From: Pseudomonas syringae
GTDB lineage: Bacteria; Pseudomonadota; Gammaproteobacteria; Pseudomonadales; Pseudomonadaceae
Direction: 5' to 3'
DNA: 64,000 nt
Assembly (NCBI RefSeq): GCF_023278085.1
Contig: NZ_CP066265.1
Location: 1,394,501 to 1,458,500 of the forward strand
Of this stretch, positions 18,924 through 27,744 are shown one piece after another. The translations under genes and the position numbers were made by a program. The notes under the pieces were generated by a model. That model was not told the DNA's origin. It saw only the letters and a program-made list of their open reading frames with translations, and ran no database searches. Positions within the stretch are counted from its first letter, which is position 1. Every line of letters starts with the position of its first letter.

Positions 18924-19681
18924 ATCAGGCGCTGGTCTTGCAGACCGCAGCCGCGTTACGCCATGCCAAGCGGATTCTGGTGATTACCGGGGCTGGCCTG
19001 TCGGCAGACTCTGGCTTGCCGACCTACCGCGGCGTAGGCGGGCTCTATAACGGCAAGACCGATGACGGGCTGCCGATAGAAGTGGCCTTGTCCGGGCCGA
19101 TGCTGCGCCGTGACCCCGAGCTGTGCTGGAAATACATCGCCGAACTGGGCAAGGCTTGTCTGGGCGGTGAGCCTAACGTGGCCCACTACGCAATTGCCCA
19201 GTTGCAGCGCATCAAGCCCGAGTGCTGGGTGCTGACCCAGAATGTCGATGGCTATCATCGTGCTGCTGGCAGTCCGCCCGAGCGACTGATCGAAATCCAC
19301 GGGCAACTTTCGCCGTTGTTCTGTCAGTCCTGCGGCGGGGAGGATTCGCAGCTCAGCGAGCACTTGCAGCGCCCTTTGCCCCCTTTATGCCCCGCATGTA
19401 GTGGCATTTTGCGACCGCCCGTCGTTCTTTTTCAGGAAATGCTCCCGGAAAGGGCACTGGAAACACTGTATGAACAACTAGCTACGGGCTTTGACGCGGT
19501 CCTGAGTATCGGCACCACCGCCAGCTTCCCCTACATTCATGAGCCGGTCATTCGCACCCGTGTTTCCGGGGGATTCACCGCAGAAATCAATCCGCAGCCA
19601 ACCGATCACAGCACTCAAATGGATGTATTTCTGCAAGGCCGTGCGGCACATGTCATGGCGGAACTCATAAGTCACATCTAG
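18917..19681 (+). CDS. Sir2-family NAD-dependent protein deacylase
   Basis: A 254-residue sirtuin that removes acyl groups from lysines using NAD. Seen: NAD-binding GAGLSADSGLPTYRG (about 24-38), catalytic segments TQNVDGYH and the histidine of EIHGQLS, and a zinc ribbon with CQSC and CPAC pairs. It starts at GTG 18917 inside the end of hda, overlapping seven bases, so expression is probably coupled to hda. The name CobB used for bacterial sirtuins is avoided because the B12 gene cobB lies nearby. Confidence 0.93.
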   Translation: MVDQALVLQTAAALRHAKRILVITGAGLSADSGLPTYRGVGGLYNGKTDDGLPIEVALSGPMLRRDPELCWKYIAELGKACLGGEPNVAHYAIAQLQRIKPECWVLTQNVDGYHRAAGSPPERLIEIHGQLSPLFCQSCGGEDSQLSEHLQRPLPPLCPACSGILRPPVVLFQEMLPERALETLYEQLATGFDAVLSIGTTASFPYIHEPVIRTRVSGGFTAEINPQPTDHSTQMDVFLQGRAAHVMAELISHI

Positions 19682-19755
19682 TTCGATTGAATTTGCAAAT
19701 CGCTTTCATTGCGGGCATAGTCTCGGCTTCTTAACAGTCAGCCACGGTTGTGCCC

Positions 19756-20487
19756 ATGCAAGTTGTTCGCTTTGCACCCCTCGTGCCTCTCGCACTCGTC
19801 ACTTTCCTGTTCGGTTGCTCGGCCAATATGCCGGTTGCACAGCACGAACAGGCGCAGCCGGTTCCTCGCTATCAGAACACTGTCACTGCCCAGTCCGCAG
19901 CGCGTCACGACGACGCCGCGACCCTGCAGGACGAGATGGCTACCGAAGACGAACTGGCTCAGTTCGCTGATAACAAATCCTACAAACTGCCGGTTCTGGC
20001 CGACAGCATCCTGGAACGTGGCAAGTCTCTGATCGGTACGCGTTATCAGTTTGGCGGCACTTCAACGTCGTCAGGCTTCGATTGCAGCGGTTTCATCGGT
20101 TACCTGTTTCGTGAAGAGGCTGGCATGAGCCTGCCGCGCTCCACTCGCGAAATGATCAACGTTGACGCTCCACTGGTTTCGCGCGGCAACCTCAAACCGG
20201 GCGATCTGCTGTTCTTCAGCACCCGTGGCCGTGGCCGCGTCAGCCATGCAGCGATCTACGCCGGTAATCAGCAGTTCATTCACTCCAGCAGCCGTCGCAG
20301 CGGCGGTGTGCGCATCGACAGCCTCGATGACGCGTACTGGAGCAAGACCTTCATCGAGGCCAAACGGCCTTTGGCGATGGCACCGGGCACAGTGGCTGTG
20401 AAATCAACGCCGGTTGCCACGCAGACAACTGCGATGACATCGACTACAGTCAAGACGGCGTCCAAGCGGCGCAACGTGAATAAATAG
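19756..20487 (+). CDS. NlpC/P60 lipoprotein, probable peptidoglycan endopeptidase
   Basis: A 243-residue lipoprotein with signal and lipobox LTFLFGC, a 65-residue linker, then an NlpC/P60 domain (about 95-205). The catalytic cysteine is in SSGFDCSGFIGYLF, the histidine in GRGRVSHAAIYAG, and the third residue in the QFIHSSSR strand. Such enzymes cut gamma-D-Glu-diaminopimelate links in the cell wall. The C-terminal tail is Thr/Ala/Lys-rich. An in-frame GTG lies two codons upstream (19750); I prefer the ATG. A shorter, frameshifted paralogue follows. Confidence 0.9.
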   Translation: MQVVRFAPLVPLALVTFLFGCSANMPVAQHEQAQPVPRYQNTVTAQSAARHDDAATLQDEMATEDELAQFADNKSYKLPVLADSILERGKSLIGTRYQFGGTSTSSGFDCSGFIGYLFREEAGMSLPRSTREMINVDAPLVSRGNLKPGDLLFFSTRGRGRVSHAAIYAGNQQFIHSSSRRSGGVRIDSLDDAYWSKTFIEAKRPLAMAPGTVAVKSTPVATQTTAMTSTTVKTASKRRNVNK

Positions 20488-20497
20488 AATTCGCTGA

Positions 20498-20526
20498 CAA
20501 GGCCTTCGGGTCTTGCTGCGTTTTTG
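20498..20526 (+). terminator. Probable intrinsic terminator between the two NlpC/P60 genes
   Basis: CAAGGCC (20498-20504) pairs with GGTCTTG (20509-20515) including one G-U, over a stable TTCG tetraloop, followed by CTGCGTTTTTG. Confidence 0.65.
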
Positions 20527-20572
20527 AGCTTGTCGGCAGCGTAAGCCGCATCCAGATCAGGTTGTTGTGGTT

Positions 20573-21117
20573 ATGTCGATTGCTTTGCGCCTGATGGTCA
20601 TCTCTGTTGCTGCGTTACTGGGTGCTTGTGCCAGCGCGCCGCCACCCCCCAAAGCCCCCGGATCGTTCAGCGTCCGGTGGTGACTGCTCCCCCTCAGATT
20701 CTTTCCCCGGCCGCCGAAGACGTGCTTTTCCGTGCGTTGGGGCTGGTGGGCACACCTTATCGCTGGGGCGGCAACACGCCTGACTCCGGTTTTGACTGCA
20801 GTGGTCTTATAGGTTATGTCTATCGTGATGCGGCGGGCATTTCTTTGCCGCGTTCGACCCGTGAAATGATCGTGATGGGCGCGCCGAATATTCGTCGCGA
20901 GCAGCTGCAGTCGGGCGATCTGGTGTTCTTCGCCACATCGGGTGGCTCGCAGGTGTCGCATGCGGGGATCTACGTCGGTGAAGGCCGCTTTGTGCATGCA
21001 CCGGCCACCGGTGGCACAGTCAAACTCGACAGCCTCGACAAGCCCTACTGGCAACGCGCCTACCTCAACGCCAAGCGCGTAATCCAGCCAGCGAACCTGG
21101 CGCAGAATCGGCCGTAA
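20573..21117 (+). pseudogene. Second NlpC/P60 lipoprotein, split by a -1 frameshift in a C tract
   Basis: The signal peptide and the enzyme domain are in different frames. ATG 20573 opens a lipoprotein signal (MSIALRLMVISVAALLGAC, then SAPPPP) that runs to a stop after FSVRW. The NlpC/P60 domain is in the -1 frame: SPAAEDVLFRALGLVGTPYRWGG, catalytic SGFDCSGLIGYVY, then GSQVSHAGIYVG. Adding one C to the six-C run at 20645-20650 would join them into a 181-residue lipoprotein like its upstream neighbour. As read, only a TTG at 20626 could start the domain, without a signal. Options: real inactivation, phase-variable tract, ribosomal slippage on CCC-CCC, or a sequencing error. Confidence 0.85.
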
Positions 21118-21475
21118 GCGCTTCGCTCGCCTGCGGTCTGCCGGGAACCCCCAGCAAAACCTATCGTGCGACGCTCCGCGTCGCCATGCCGTTCAGGACG
21201 CTCTGCGTCTTCTTGCGACGCAGAGCGTCGTGAACTGCATTCCCACGCTGGAGCACTAGGTCCTGATGAGCCCGGAAAATAGGGCTTTCAGGCTTCTGTC
21301 CATAGGGCGTAGCAGCGAACCGGGCGACGCTTCGCTTGTTCGCTAAGGCAGTGTTTCAGACGATGCATTTTCGGCAATCATACCGGCCCTTTCGCGAACA
21401 AGTTCGCTCCTACGGCCTTCGGCCAGAATCAAAAGCGAACTTGTGTATTTCTGCGTCACACCTCTGCACTCGGTA
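21118..21475. repeat. Gene-free stretch with two REP-type elements
   Basis: At 21161-21260 lies the same module set as at 12.8 kb: CTATCGTGCGACGCTCCGCG, GACGCAGAGCGTC, then CCCACGCTGGAGC. A second, different element at 21297-21423 has GCGAACAAGTTCGCTCCTACG (21393-21413), a REP form common in pseudomonads, and an inverted GGGCGTAGCAGCGAAC partner. Both lie between the convergent NlpC/P60 and dehydrogenase genes. Confidence 0.75.
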
Positions 21476-22804
21476 TTACTGAGCAGCCTTGGCCGAGGTC
21501 ACGCGCCAGATCTTGTTGCCGACGTCGTCCGCCACCAGCAACCCGCCGCGCTGATCGTTGACCACGCCCACCGGCCGGCCCATGGCTTTTTCGTCCTTGT
21601 TCAGGAAGCCGGTCAGCACGTCGACCGGGGCGCCATTGGGTTTGCCGCCGCTGAACGGGATGAACACCACTTTATAGCCGCTGTGTGGTTTGCGGTTCCA
21701 GGAGCCGTGCTGGCCAATGAACAGGCCTTCGTTGAATGGCGCAGCCAGCGTTTTGCCGTCTGCAAACACCAAGCCCAGCGAGGCGGTGTGGGGGCCGACT
21801 GCGTAATCCGGCGCAATCGCCTTGGCGACCAGGGCCGGATTCTGCGGCTTGACGCGCTCGTCAACGTGCTGGCCGTAATAGCTGTAAGGCCAGCCATAGA
21901 ACGCGCCATCTTGCACTGATGTCACGTAATCAGGCACCAGATCGCTGCCGATCTCGTCGCGTTCGTTGACGGCGGTCCACAATTTGCCGGTTTTCGGCTC
22001 CCAATCCATCCCGTTGGGGTTACGCAGGCCAGAGGCGAAGATGCGGTGATTGCCGGTGGCGGCGTCCACTTCCCAGATCGCTGCGCGACCTTCTTCCTTG
22101 TCCATGCCGTTCTCGGCCACGTTGCTGTTCGAGCCCACCGTCACGTACAGCTTGCTGCCGTCTTTGCTGGCGATGACATTCTTGGTCCAGTGGTGGTTGA
22201 GCGTGCCGCCCGGCAGGTCGACCACTTTGGTCGCTTGCGCACTGATGGAGGTCTGGCCGGCTTCGTAAGGGAAGCTGATCAGGCGGTCGGTATCGGCGAC
22301 ATACAGCTTGTTGCCCACCAGGGTCATGCCGAACGGCGAATTGAGGTTTTGCAGGAAAACCGTGCGAGTCTCGGCAACGCCGTCTTTATCGACATCGCGC
22401 AGCAAGGTGATGCGGTTGGCGCTCGGTACGCCAGCGCCCGCGCGGCCCATGACTTTCTCCATGACCCAGCCGCGAATGCCCTTGGAATCATCCGGCTTGG
22501 CCGGCGAGTTGGTTTCCGCGACCAGCACGTCGCCGTTGGGCAGCACATACAGCCAGCGCGGATGATCAAGGTGTTCGGCGAAGGCAGCCACTTGAGTGCC
22601 CGGCGCGGCAACCGGTTTTGCATCTTTCTCCCAGCCGATGGCGGGGGCGATATTGACGGTCGGGATCAGCGTCTTGTTCGGCTCCGGCAGCTTGGGCGAG
22701 GGGCCTGTTCCGTCCGAGACTTGCAGCCTGGACGACTCGCCGCAGGCAGCAAGGCCGCCAGCAACCAGAAGCAGTACTGCGTAATGGGGTCTGTGTTTGA
22801 ACAT
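21476..22804 (-). CDS. Sorbosone dehydrogenase-like (PQQ-type beta-propeller) lipoprotein
   Basis: A 442-residue predicted lipoprotein: signal [21 protein letters not shown] with lipidated Cys21, then a six-bladed beta-propeller of the glucose/sorbosone dehydrogenase family. Family segments include [75 protein letters not shown] and [12 protein letters not shown]. Members oxidise sugars or aldoses in the periplasm with PQQ; substrate here is unknown. Start ATG 22802-22804 has GGAGATCC upstream; the open frame extends further but without family sequence. Divergent from the B12 riboswitch. Confidence 0.87.
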   Translation of the reverse strand: MFKHRPHYAVLLLVAGGLAACGESSRLQVSDGTGPSPKLPEPNKTLIPTVNIAPAIGWEKDAKPVAAPGTQVAAFAEHLDHPRWLYVLPNGDVLVAETNSPAKPDDSKGIRGWVMEKVMGRAGAGVPSANRITLLRDVDKDGVAETRTVFLQNLNSPFGMTLVGNKLYVADTDRLISFPYEAGQTSISAQATKVVDLPGGTLNHHWTKNVIASKDGSKLYVTVGSNSNVAENGMDKEEGRAAIWEVDAATGNHRIFASGLRNPNGMDWEPKTGKLWTAVNERDEIGSDLVPDYVTSVQDGAFYGWPYSYYGQHVDERVKPQNPALVAKAIAPDYAVGPHTASLGLVFADGKTLAAPFNEGLFIGQHGSWNRKPHSGYKVVFIPFSGGKPNGAPVDVLTGFLNKDEKAMGRPVGVVNDQRGGLLVADDVGNKIWRVTSAKAAQ

Positions 22805-22950
22805 GTTGGATCTCCATAAACAAAGGCGTGGTCCTGTAACTGATAGAGACACCCTGAACCGCCGAGGTTCAATCCTGTTAAATGAAGGAGCCTGAGGCTG
22901 CGCTGTCGATTGACGCTCTGGGCCCAACCCTCTACCCTTCGCCGCTTGTT

Positions 22951-23140
22951 TCAGGTGCTCTGCAATCTTCGATTGGCAGAGTGAAACAGGGAAGCCGGTG
23001 TGGATCACCCGATCCGATCCCGGCGCTGCCCCCGCAACGGTAAATGAGTCAAGGCTGTGCATCGTGCCACTGTGTTTCGACACGGGAAGGCGCGCAGCCG
23101 GGGAGACCCGCTCATGAGCCCGGAGACCGGCCTGAATCAC
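22951..23140 (+). promoter_or_regulatory. Cobalamin (AdoCbl) riboswitch
   Basis: All conserved blocks of the B12 aptamer are readable in order: GGTGCTCTGC at the 5' end with its partner GGCAGAGTGAAACAGGGAAGCCGGTG, the core GGCGCTGCCCCCGCAACGGTAA, the B12 box neighbourhood GTGCCACTGTG...CACGGGAAGGCG, and the 3' half AGCCGGGGAGACCC...GAGCCCGGAGACCGGCCTG. It lies ahead of cobO on the same strand, so high adenosylcobalamin should turn down the whole biosynthesis block (known for the class). About 100 bases separate it from the cobO ATG. Confidence 0.95.
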
Positions 23141-23147
23141 TCAATGG

Positions 23148-23164
23148 CATCACGGAGGGTGATG
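23148..23164 (+). promoter_or_regulatory. Hairpin exposing GGAGG, candidate riboswitch expression platform
   Basis: CATCAC (23148-23153) and GTGATG (23159-23164) form a perfect 6-bp stem with GGAGG as the loop, directly after the aptamer. The Shine-Dalgarno-like loop is too close to the ATG at 23162 but about right for GTG 23169, which is in frame with cobO. It may be part of the switch's regulated region; this is inference. Confidence 0.5.
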
Positions 23165-23240
23165 TTCTGTGCAGGGCGTTGCCGTGCTGTCCAGTGCTGT
23201 CCTTCCGTCTGCTTTCGCCTGCCCCGAGCGGAGAGCCGAA

Positions 23241-23852
23241 ATGAACGAATCCCCCGAACGCGACGAACGCCATCTGGCGCGCATGCAGCGCAAAAAAGCC
23301 GTGATGGACGAACGTATTGCCAGTTCGCCCAATGAGTGCGGCCTGCTGCTGGTATTGACCGGCAACGGCAAAGGCAAGAGCAGCTCGGCCTTCGGCATGC
23401 TCGCCCGGGCCATGGGCCACGACATGCAGTGCGGTGTGGTGCAGTTCATCAAGGGCCGCAACAGCACCGGCGAAGAAATGTTCTTCCGGCGCTTTCCTGA
23501 GCAAGTGCGTTATCACGTGATGGGCGAGGGCTTCACCTGGGAAACCCAGGACCGCCAGCGCGACATCGCCGCCGCCGAGGCTGCATGGGCTGTGTCGCAG
23601 GAAATGCTTCGCGACCCGAGTATCGGCCTGGTGGTGCTCGACGAATTGAACATCGCCCTCAAACATGGCTACCTCGATCTTGAGCAGGTACTGACGGACT
23701 TGCAGGCCCGTCCGCCCATGCAGCACGTACTGGTGACCGGCCGTGGTGCCAAGCCTGAATTGATCGACCTGGCCGACACTGTTTCCGAGATCGGCGTGGT
23801 CAAGCATGCGTTCCAGTCCGGTATTCGTGCGCAAAAAGGTATCGAGCTGTGA
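23241..23852 (+). CDS. cobO: Cob(I)yrinic acid a,c-diamide adenosyltransferase
   Basis: A 203-residue CobO/BtuR-type enzyme that adds the 5'-deoxyadenosyl group from ATP to reduced corrinoids. P-loop LLVLTGNGKGKSSSAFGMLARA (about 34-55), CGVVQFIKG, and Walker B-like GLVVLDELNIALKHGYL are visible, as is the C-terminal GRGAKPELIDLADTVSE. ATG 23241 follows GGAGAG by six bases and begins the family sequence; the frame is open upstream to GTG 23169. It is the first gene of the B12 block under the riboswitch. Confidence 0.95.
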   Translation: MNESPERDERHLARMQRKKAVMDERIASSPNECGLLLVLTGNGKGKSSSAFGMLARAMGHDMQCGVVQFIKGRNSTGEEMFFRRFPEQVRYHVMGEGFTWETQDRQRDIAAAEAAWAVSQEMLRDPSIGLVVLDELNIALKHGYLDLEQVLTDLQARPPMQHVLVTGRGAKPELIDLADTVSEIGVVKHAFQSGIRAQKGIEL

Positions 23853-23862
23853 GCCATTCCTC

Positions 23863-23890
23863 ATGAGAGCACTGCAATGAGAGCCACTAA
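23863..23890 (+). promoter_or_regulatory. Two 5-codon mini-ORFs in a 14-bp tandem repeat before cobB
   Basis: ATGAGAGC occurs at 23863, 23877 and 23891, exactly 14 bases apart. The first two open MRALQ-stop and MRATK-stop; each stop overlaps the next ATG as ATGA. The third is the cobB start. This could relay terminating ribosomes onto cobB, or be a harmless duplication of the start region. Confidence 0.6.
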
Positions 23891-25186
23891 ATGAGAGCCC
23901 CGCGCGACTGTCCGGCGGTATTGATCGCTGCGCCTGCCTCCGGGCAAGGCAAAACCACGGTGACCGCCGCACTGGCGCGTCTGCATCGCAATCAGGGCCG
24001 CAAGGTCCGGGTGTTCAAGTGCGGTCCGGATTTTCTTGATCCGATGATCCTTGAGCGGGCCAGTGGTGCGCCGGTCTATCAGCTGGACATGTGGATGGTC
24101 GGTGCCGATGAAAGCCGACGCCTGCTCTGGGAAGCGGCCGACGAAGCGGACCTGATCCTCATCGAAGGCGTCATGGGCTTGTTCGACGGCACGCCATCGA
24201 GTGCCGACCTGGCGCGTCACTTTGGCGTGCCGGTACTCGGCGTGATCGACGGGACTGCCATGGCACAGACGTTTGGCGCACTGGCACTGGGGTTGGCGCG
24301 CTATCAGCCGGATTTGCCGTTCGCCGGGGTACTGGCCAACCGCGTGGGCACCGTACGCCACGCGCAATTGCTGGAAAACAGCCTGACCGAGGGGCTGCGC
24401 TGGTACGGCGCGTTGTCGCGGGAAGTCGGTTTCGAATTGCCCAGCCGCCATTTGGGATTGGTGCAAGCCAGTGAGCTTAACGACCTGGACCTGCGTCTGG
24501 ACATGGCCGCCGCTGCGCTGGCCAGCACCTGCGAAGTGTCGTTGCCACCTGCCGTGACATTCACCGCGCCCGATCCGGTTCATGTCGAACCGCTGCTCAG
24601 CGGCGTGCGTATCGCCGTGGCGCGTGACGAAGCCTTCGCCTTTCTCTACGGCGCGAGCCTGGACCTGCTGCGCAACATGGGCGCCGAACTGAGCTTTTTC
24701 TCGCCGATCCATGACAGCGAAATTCCCGAAGCCGACAGCCTGTACCTGCCGGGCGGCTACCCCGAACTGCATCACGTCGCGCTGGCGGCAAACCTGGCGA
24801 TGCAGGCCTCGATCAGGGCTCACCATATTGCCGGCAAGCCGATCCTGGCCGAGTGCGGCGGCATGCTCTATCTGCTTGATGCGCTGACCGACGTGGAAGG
24901 CGTGCGCGCCGAACTGGTCGGTTTGCTGGCCGGTGAGGCGGTCATGCAGAAGCGTCTTGCGGCGCTGGCCTTGCAAGCGGTCGAACTGCCCGAGGGCACG
25001 CTGCACGGTCACACGTACCACCACTCGCTGACCAGCACCGAGCTGCAACCGATTGCCCGAGGCGTCAGCCCCAATGGCGGTCGTGGTGCCGAGGCGGTGT
25101 ATCGCCTGGGACGCCTGACCGCCTCTTATGTGCACTTCTATTTCCCTTCCTGTCCGCAGGCGATAGCGGCGCTGTTCAAGCCATGA
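23891..25186 (+). CDS. cobB: Cobyrinate a,c-diamide synthase
   Basis: A 431-residue glutamine-dependent amidotransferase that amidates the a and c side chains of hydrogenobyrinic acid (aerobic route) with ATP. The N-terminal synthase half has the P-loop IAAPASGQGKTTVTAAL (about 12-28) and ERAS/DTYQLD-type segments; the C-terminal class I glutaminase-like half has the nucleophile segment ILAECGGMLYLLDAL and a late histidine in ASYVHFYFPS. The start is the third ATGAGAGC copy at 23891. Its stop overlaps bluB by four bases (ATGA). Confidence 0.95.
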   Translation: MRAPRDCPAVLIAAPASGQGKTTVTAALARLHRNQGRKVRVFKCGPDFLDPMILERASGAPVYQLDMWMVGADESRRLLWEAADEADLILIEGVMGLFDGTPSSADLARHFGVPVLGVIDGTAMAQTFGALALGLARYQPDLPFAGVLANRVGTVRHAQLLENSLTEGLRWYGALSREVGFELPSRHLGLVQASELNDLDLRLDMAAAALASTCEVSLPPAVTFTAPDPVHVEPLLSGVRIAVARDEAFAFLYGASLDLLRNMGAELSFFSPIHDSEIPEADSLYLPGGYPELHHVALAANLAMQASIRAHHIAGKPILAECGGMLYLLDALTDVEGVRAELVGLLAGEAVMQKRLAALALQAVELPEGTLHGHTYHHSLTSTELQPIARGVSPNGGRGAEAVYRLGRLTASYVHFYFPSCPQAIAALFKP

Positions 25187-25833
25187 GCGAGCAAGCGTTC
25201 AGCCCTGAAGAGCGGGCTGCGGTGTACCGCGCCATTGCCGAACGTCGCGATATGCGCCACTTCATCGGCGGCTCTGTCGCGCCCGAGCTGCTGGCACGCG
25301 TGCTGGAGGCCGCGCATCAGGCGCCCAGCGTCGGGTTGATGCAGCCTTGGCGTTTCATTCGTATCAGCGATCCGGCGTTGCGCAGCCAGATGCAGGCGCA
25401 GGTGGAAGAAGAGCGTATTCGTACCGCCGAGGCGCTGGGTGAGCGAACCGACGAGTTCATGAAGCTCAAGGTCGAAGGCATCAATGATTGCGCCGAAGTG
25501 CTGGTTGCCGCGCTGATGGAAGGGCGTGAGCAGCACATCTTCGGCCGGCGCACCTTGCCGGAAATGGACATGGCTTCGCTGTCCTGTGCAATCCAGAATC
25601 TGTGGCTGGCCTCGCGTGCCGAAGGGCTGGGCATGGGCTGGGTATCGCTGTTCGATCCCGAGGCGCTGGCCGGTTTGCTGGGCATGCCAGACGGCGCCAA
25701 GCCGCTGGCGATCATCTGTCTGGGGCCGGTGAAGGAATTTTATCCCGCGCCCATGCTGGTCATGGAAGGCTGGGCGCAAGCGCGCCCGCTGCATGAACTG
25801 CTGTATGAGAATCAATGGGGAGTGAGTCAATGA
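25183..25833 (+). CDS. bluB: 5,6-dimethylbenzimidazole synthase
   Basis: A 216-residue nitroreductase-fold flavoenzyme that destroys reduced FMN with oxygen to make DMB, the lower ligand of B12. Seen: [14 protein letters not shown] (flavin phosphate contacts), the BluB-type [15 protein letters not shown], and [20 protein letters not shown] synthesis by BluB needs oxygen, which fits the aerobic pathway. It overlaps cobB by four bases and cobD by four, so it sits inside a coupled run. Confidence 0.95.
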   Translation: MSEQAFSPEERAAVYRAIAERRDMRHFIGGSVAPELLARVLEAAHQAPSVGLMQPWRFIRISDPALRSQMQAQVEEERIRTAEALGERTDEFMKLKVEGINDCAEVLVAALMEGREQHIFGRRTLPEMDMASLSCAIQNLWLASRAEGLGMGWVSLFDPEALAGLLGMPDGAKPLAIICLGPVKEFYPAPMLVMEGWAQARPLHELLYENQWGVSQ

Positions 25834-26738
25834 GTGTGGCGCTGTTGAGCGTCGCCGGCGTGGCGCTGGATGCGTTGCTCGGTGAGCCGAAACGCTGGCA
25901 TCCGCTGGTCGGGTTCGGCGGCTTTGCCAGTCGGGTCGAGCGGCGCTTCAACAGCGGCGGCCGTGGCTGGCGCAGTCATGGCGTGACGGCCTGGGTAATA
26001 ACGGTGGTGCCGTTGACGCTGTTGGCCACCTTATTGAGCTGGCTGCCTTATATCGGCTGGCTGTTCGACATTCTGGCGCTGTACTGCGCGCTGGGCATGC
26101 GCAGCCTCGGTGAACACGTTCAGCCGGTGGCGCAGGCATTGCGCAGTGAGGATCTGGTCGAAGCGCGGCAGCGGGTGGGTTATCTGGTCAGTCGCCAGAC
26201 CAGCGAACTGGACGCCACCGAGGTCGCCCGCGCCGCTACCGAGTCAGTGCTGGAAAACGGCAGCGACGCGGTGTTTGCTGCACTGTTCTGGTTTGTCGTG
26301 GCCGGTGCGCCCGGCGTGGTGCTGTACCGGCTGAGCAACACGCTGGACGCCATGTGGGGCTATCGCAACGAGCGTTTCGAGCGTTTCGGCTGGGCGGCGG
26401 CAAAAATCGACGACTTGCTCAACTACATTCCTGCACGCCTTGTGGCACTGACCTACGCATTATTGGGCAAGACCCGACTGGCACTGCGTTGCTGGCGTAC
26501 CCAGGGCCCGACCTGGGACAGCCCGAATGCAGGCCCGGTGATGGCGGCTGGCGCGGGTGCACTGGGTGTCGAGCTGGGCGGCGCGGCGATCTATCACGGC
26601 GAACTGCATCAGCGTCCAAAACTGGGTGAAGGTGTCCCGGCCGACGCGGACTCGATCGATCGCGGCTGGCAACTGGTGCAGCGCGGCGTCTGGTTATGGC
26701 TGCTGATCATCTGCGCGGCGGCTGAATTCTATGCTTGA
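25830..26738 (+). CDS. cobD: Adenosylcobinamide-phosphate synthase
   Basis: A 302-residue inner-membrane protein (CobD/CbiB family) that joins aminopropanol phosphate to adenosylcobyric acid. Conserved N-terminus [28 protein letters not shown], then several membrane helices (about 50-75, 145-165, 195-215, 282-300) and the family segments [22 protein letters not shown] and [26 protein letters not shown] 25830 overlaps the bluB stop. It overlaps cobC by eight bases. Confidence 0.95.
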   Translation: MSVALLSVAGVALDALLGEPKRWHPLVGFGGFASRVERRFNSGGRGWRSHGVTAWVITVVPLTLLATLLSWLPYIGWLFDILALYCALGMRSLGEHVQPVAQALRSEDLVEARQRVGYLVSRQTSELDATEVARAATESVLENGSDAVFAALFWFVVAGAPGVVLYRLSNTLDAMWGYRNERFERFGWAAAKIDDLLNYIPARLVALTYALLGKTRLALRCWRTQGPTWDSPNAGPVMAAGAGALGVELGGAAIYHGELHQRPKLGEGVPADADSIDRGWQLVQRGVWLWLLIICAAAEFYA

Positions 26739-27744
26739 GCACGGCGGGCGACTGCGCGCTGCGGCGCAACATTATGGTATTCGTCAGGCCGACTGGCTGG
26801 ACCTGTCCACCGGCATCGCACCCTGGCCCTGGCCGATTCCGGAGATTCCCCTGCGCGCCTGGGCGCGGCTGCCCGAGACCGATGACGGCCTGGAAGCCGC
26901 AGCCTGTGCCTATTACGGTGTGCCTCGGTTATTACCGGTGTCCGGTTCGCAGGCAGCGATTCAAGCGCTGCCTCGGGTGCGCAGTGGAGGGCGGGTCGGT
27001 GTTCTTTCACCGTGCTATGCCGAGCACGCACATGCCTGGCGCCAAAGCGGCTACGTGGTTCGCGAGGTGGGTGAGCAAGAGGTCGACTATTTTCTCGATA
27101 CCCTCGATGTGCTGGTGGTGGTCAACCCCAACAACCCGACCGGCCTGCTGCTGAGTACCGAGCGCCTGCTGGAGTGGCACGCACGGCTGGCCGAGCGTGG
27201 CGGCTGGCTGGTGGTCGACGAAGCATTCATGGATAACACACCGGGCCTGAGCCTGGCCGCCGACACCTGGCGCATCGGGTTGATCGTGCTGCGCTCGTTC
27301 GGCAAGTTTTTCGGCCTGGCCGGGGTCCGGCTGGGCTTTGTGCTGGCCGAACCGGCGCTGCTCAAATCACTGGCGCAGGAAATAGGCCCCTGGTCGGTCA
27401 GCGGGCCGACGCGCATCATCGGCCAGGCCTGCCTGAGCGATCTGCAAGGGCATGCCCGGCAGATCGAACGCTGTGATCAGGCGCGTGACCGGCTGGTGGC
27501 CTTGCTCCACCAGTACCATCTGGCCCCTGATGGCGGCTGCGCGCTGTTTCAGTGGCTGGTGACTGCCGAAGCGCAATTGCTCCACGAGTTCTGTGCCCGA
27601 CGTGGCGTATTGTTGCGCCTGTTCGTGGGGGACACGCCTGAGTCCTGCAGCCTGCGCTTTGGCCTGCCCGCTGATGAGGCCGACTGGCTGCGTCTGCACA
27701 CTGTTCTGCTTGAATACCGCAAGGAATACCCATGGCCACGCTGA
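26731..27744 (+). CDS. cobC: Threonine-phosphate decarboxylase (CobC type)
   Basis: A 337-residue PLP class I/II aminotransferase-fold protein. In the B12 block it should supply aminopropanol phosphate from threonine phosphate (CobD of Salmonella, CobC of the aerobic pathway). Seen: N-terminal [16 protein letters not shown] and DLSTGIAP, cofactor region VVNPNNPTG, and the PLP-lysine segment [16 protein letters not shown]. Overlaps both neighbours: 8 bases with cobD and 13 with cobQ. Note that the phosphatase downstream is also called cobC in Salmonella nomenclature. Confidence 0.92.
   Translation: MLEHGGRLRAAAQHYGIRQADWLDLSTGIAPWPWPIPEIPLRAWARLPETDDGLEAAACAYYGVPRLLPVSGSQAAIQALPRVRSGGRVGVLSPCYAEHAHAWRQSGYVVREVGEQEVDYFLDTLDVLVVVNPNNPTGLLLSTERLLEWHARLAERGGWLVVDEAFMDNTPGLSLAADTWRIGLIVLRSFGKFFGLAGVRLGFVLAEPALLKSLAQEIGPWSVSGPTRIIGQACLSDLQGHARQIERCDQARDRLVALLHQYHLAPDGGCALFQWLVTAEAQLLHEFCARRGVLLRLFVGDTPESCSLRFGLPADEADWLRLHTVLLEYRKEYPWPR

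Noticed and set aside
22805..22950. Second riboswitch for the divergent dehydrogenase gene
   Set aside because: No conserved aptamer block was found on the minus strand; the B12 aptamer reads only toward cobO.
23062..23335. A 92-codon frame running from the B12 aptamer into cobO
   Set aside because: It starts inside the structured aptamer RNA and is Arg/Cys-rich without motif; overlap with cobO in another frame suggests chance.
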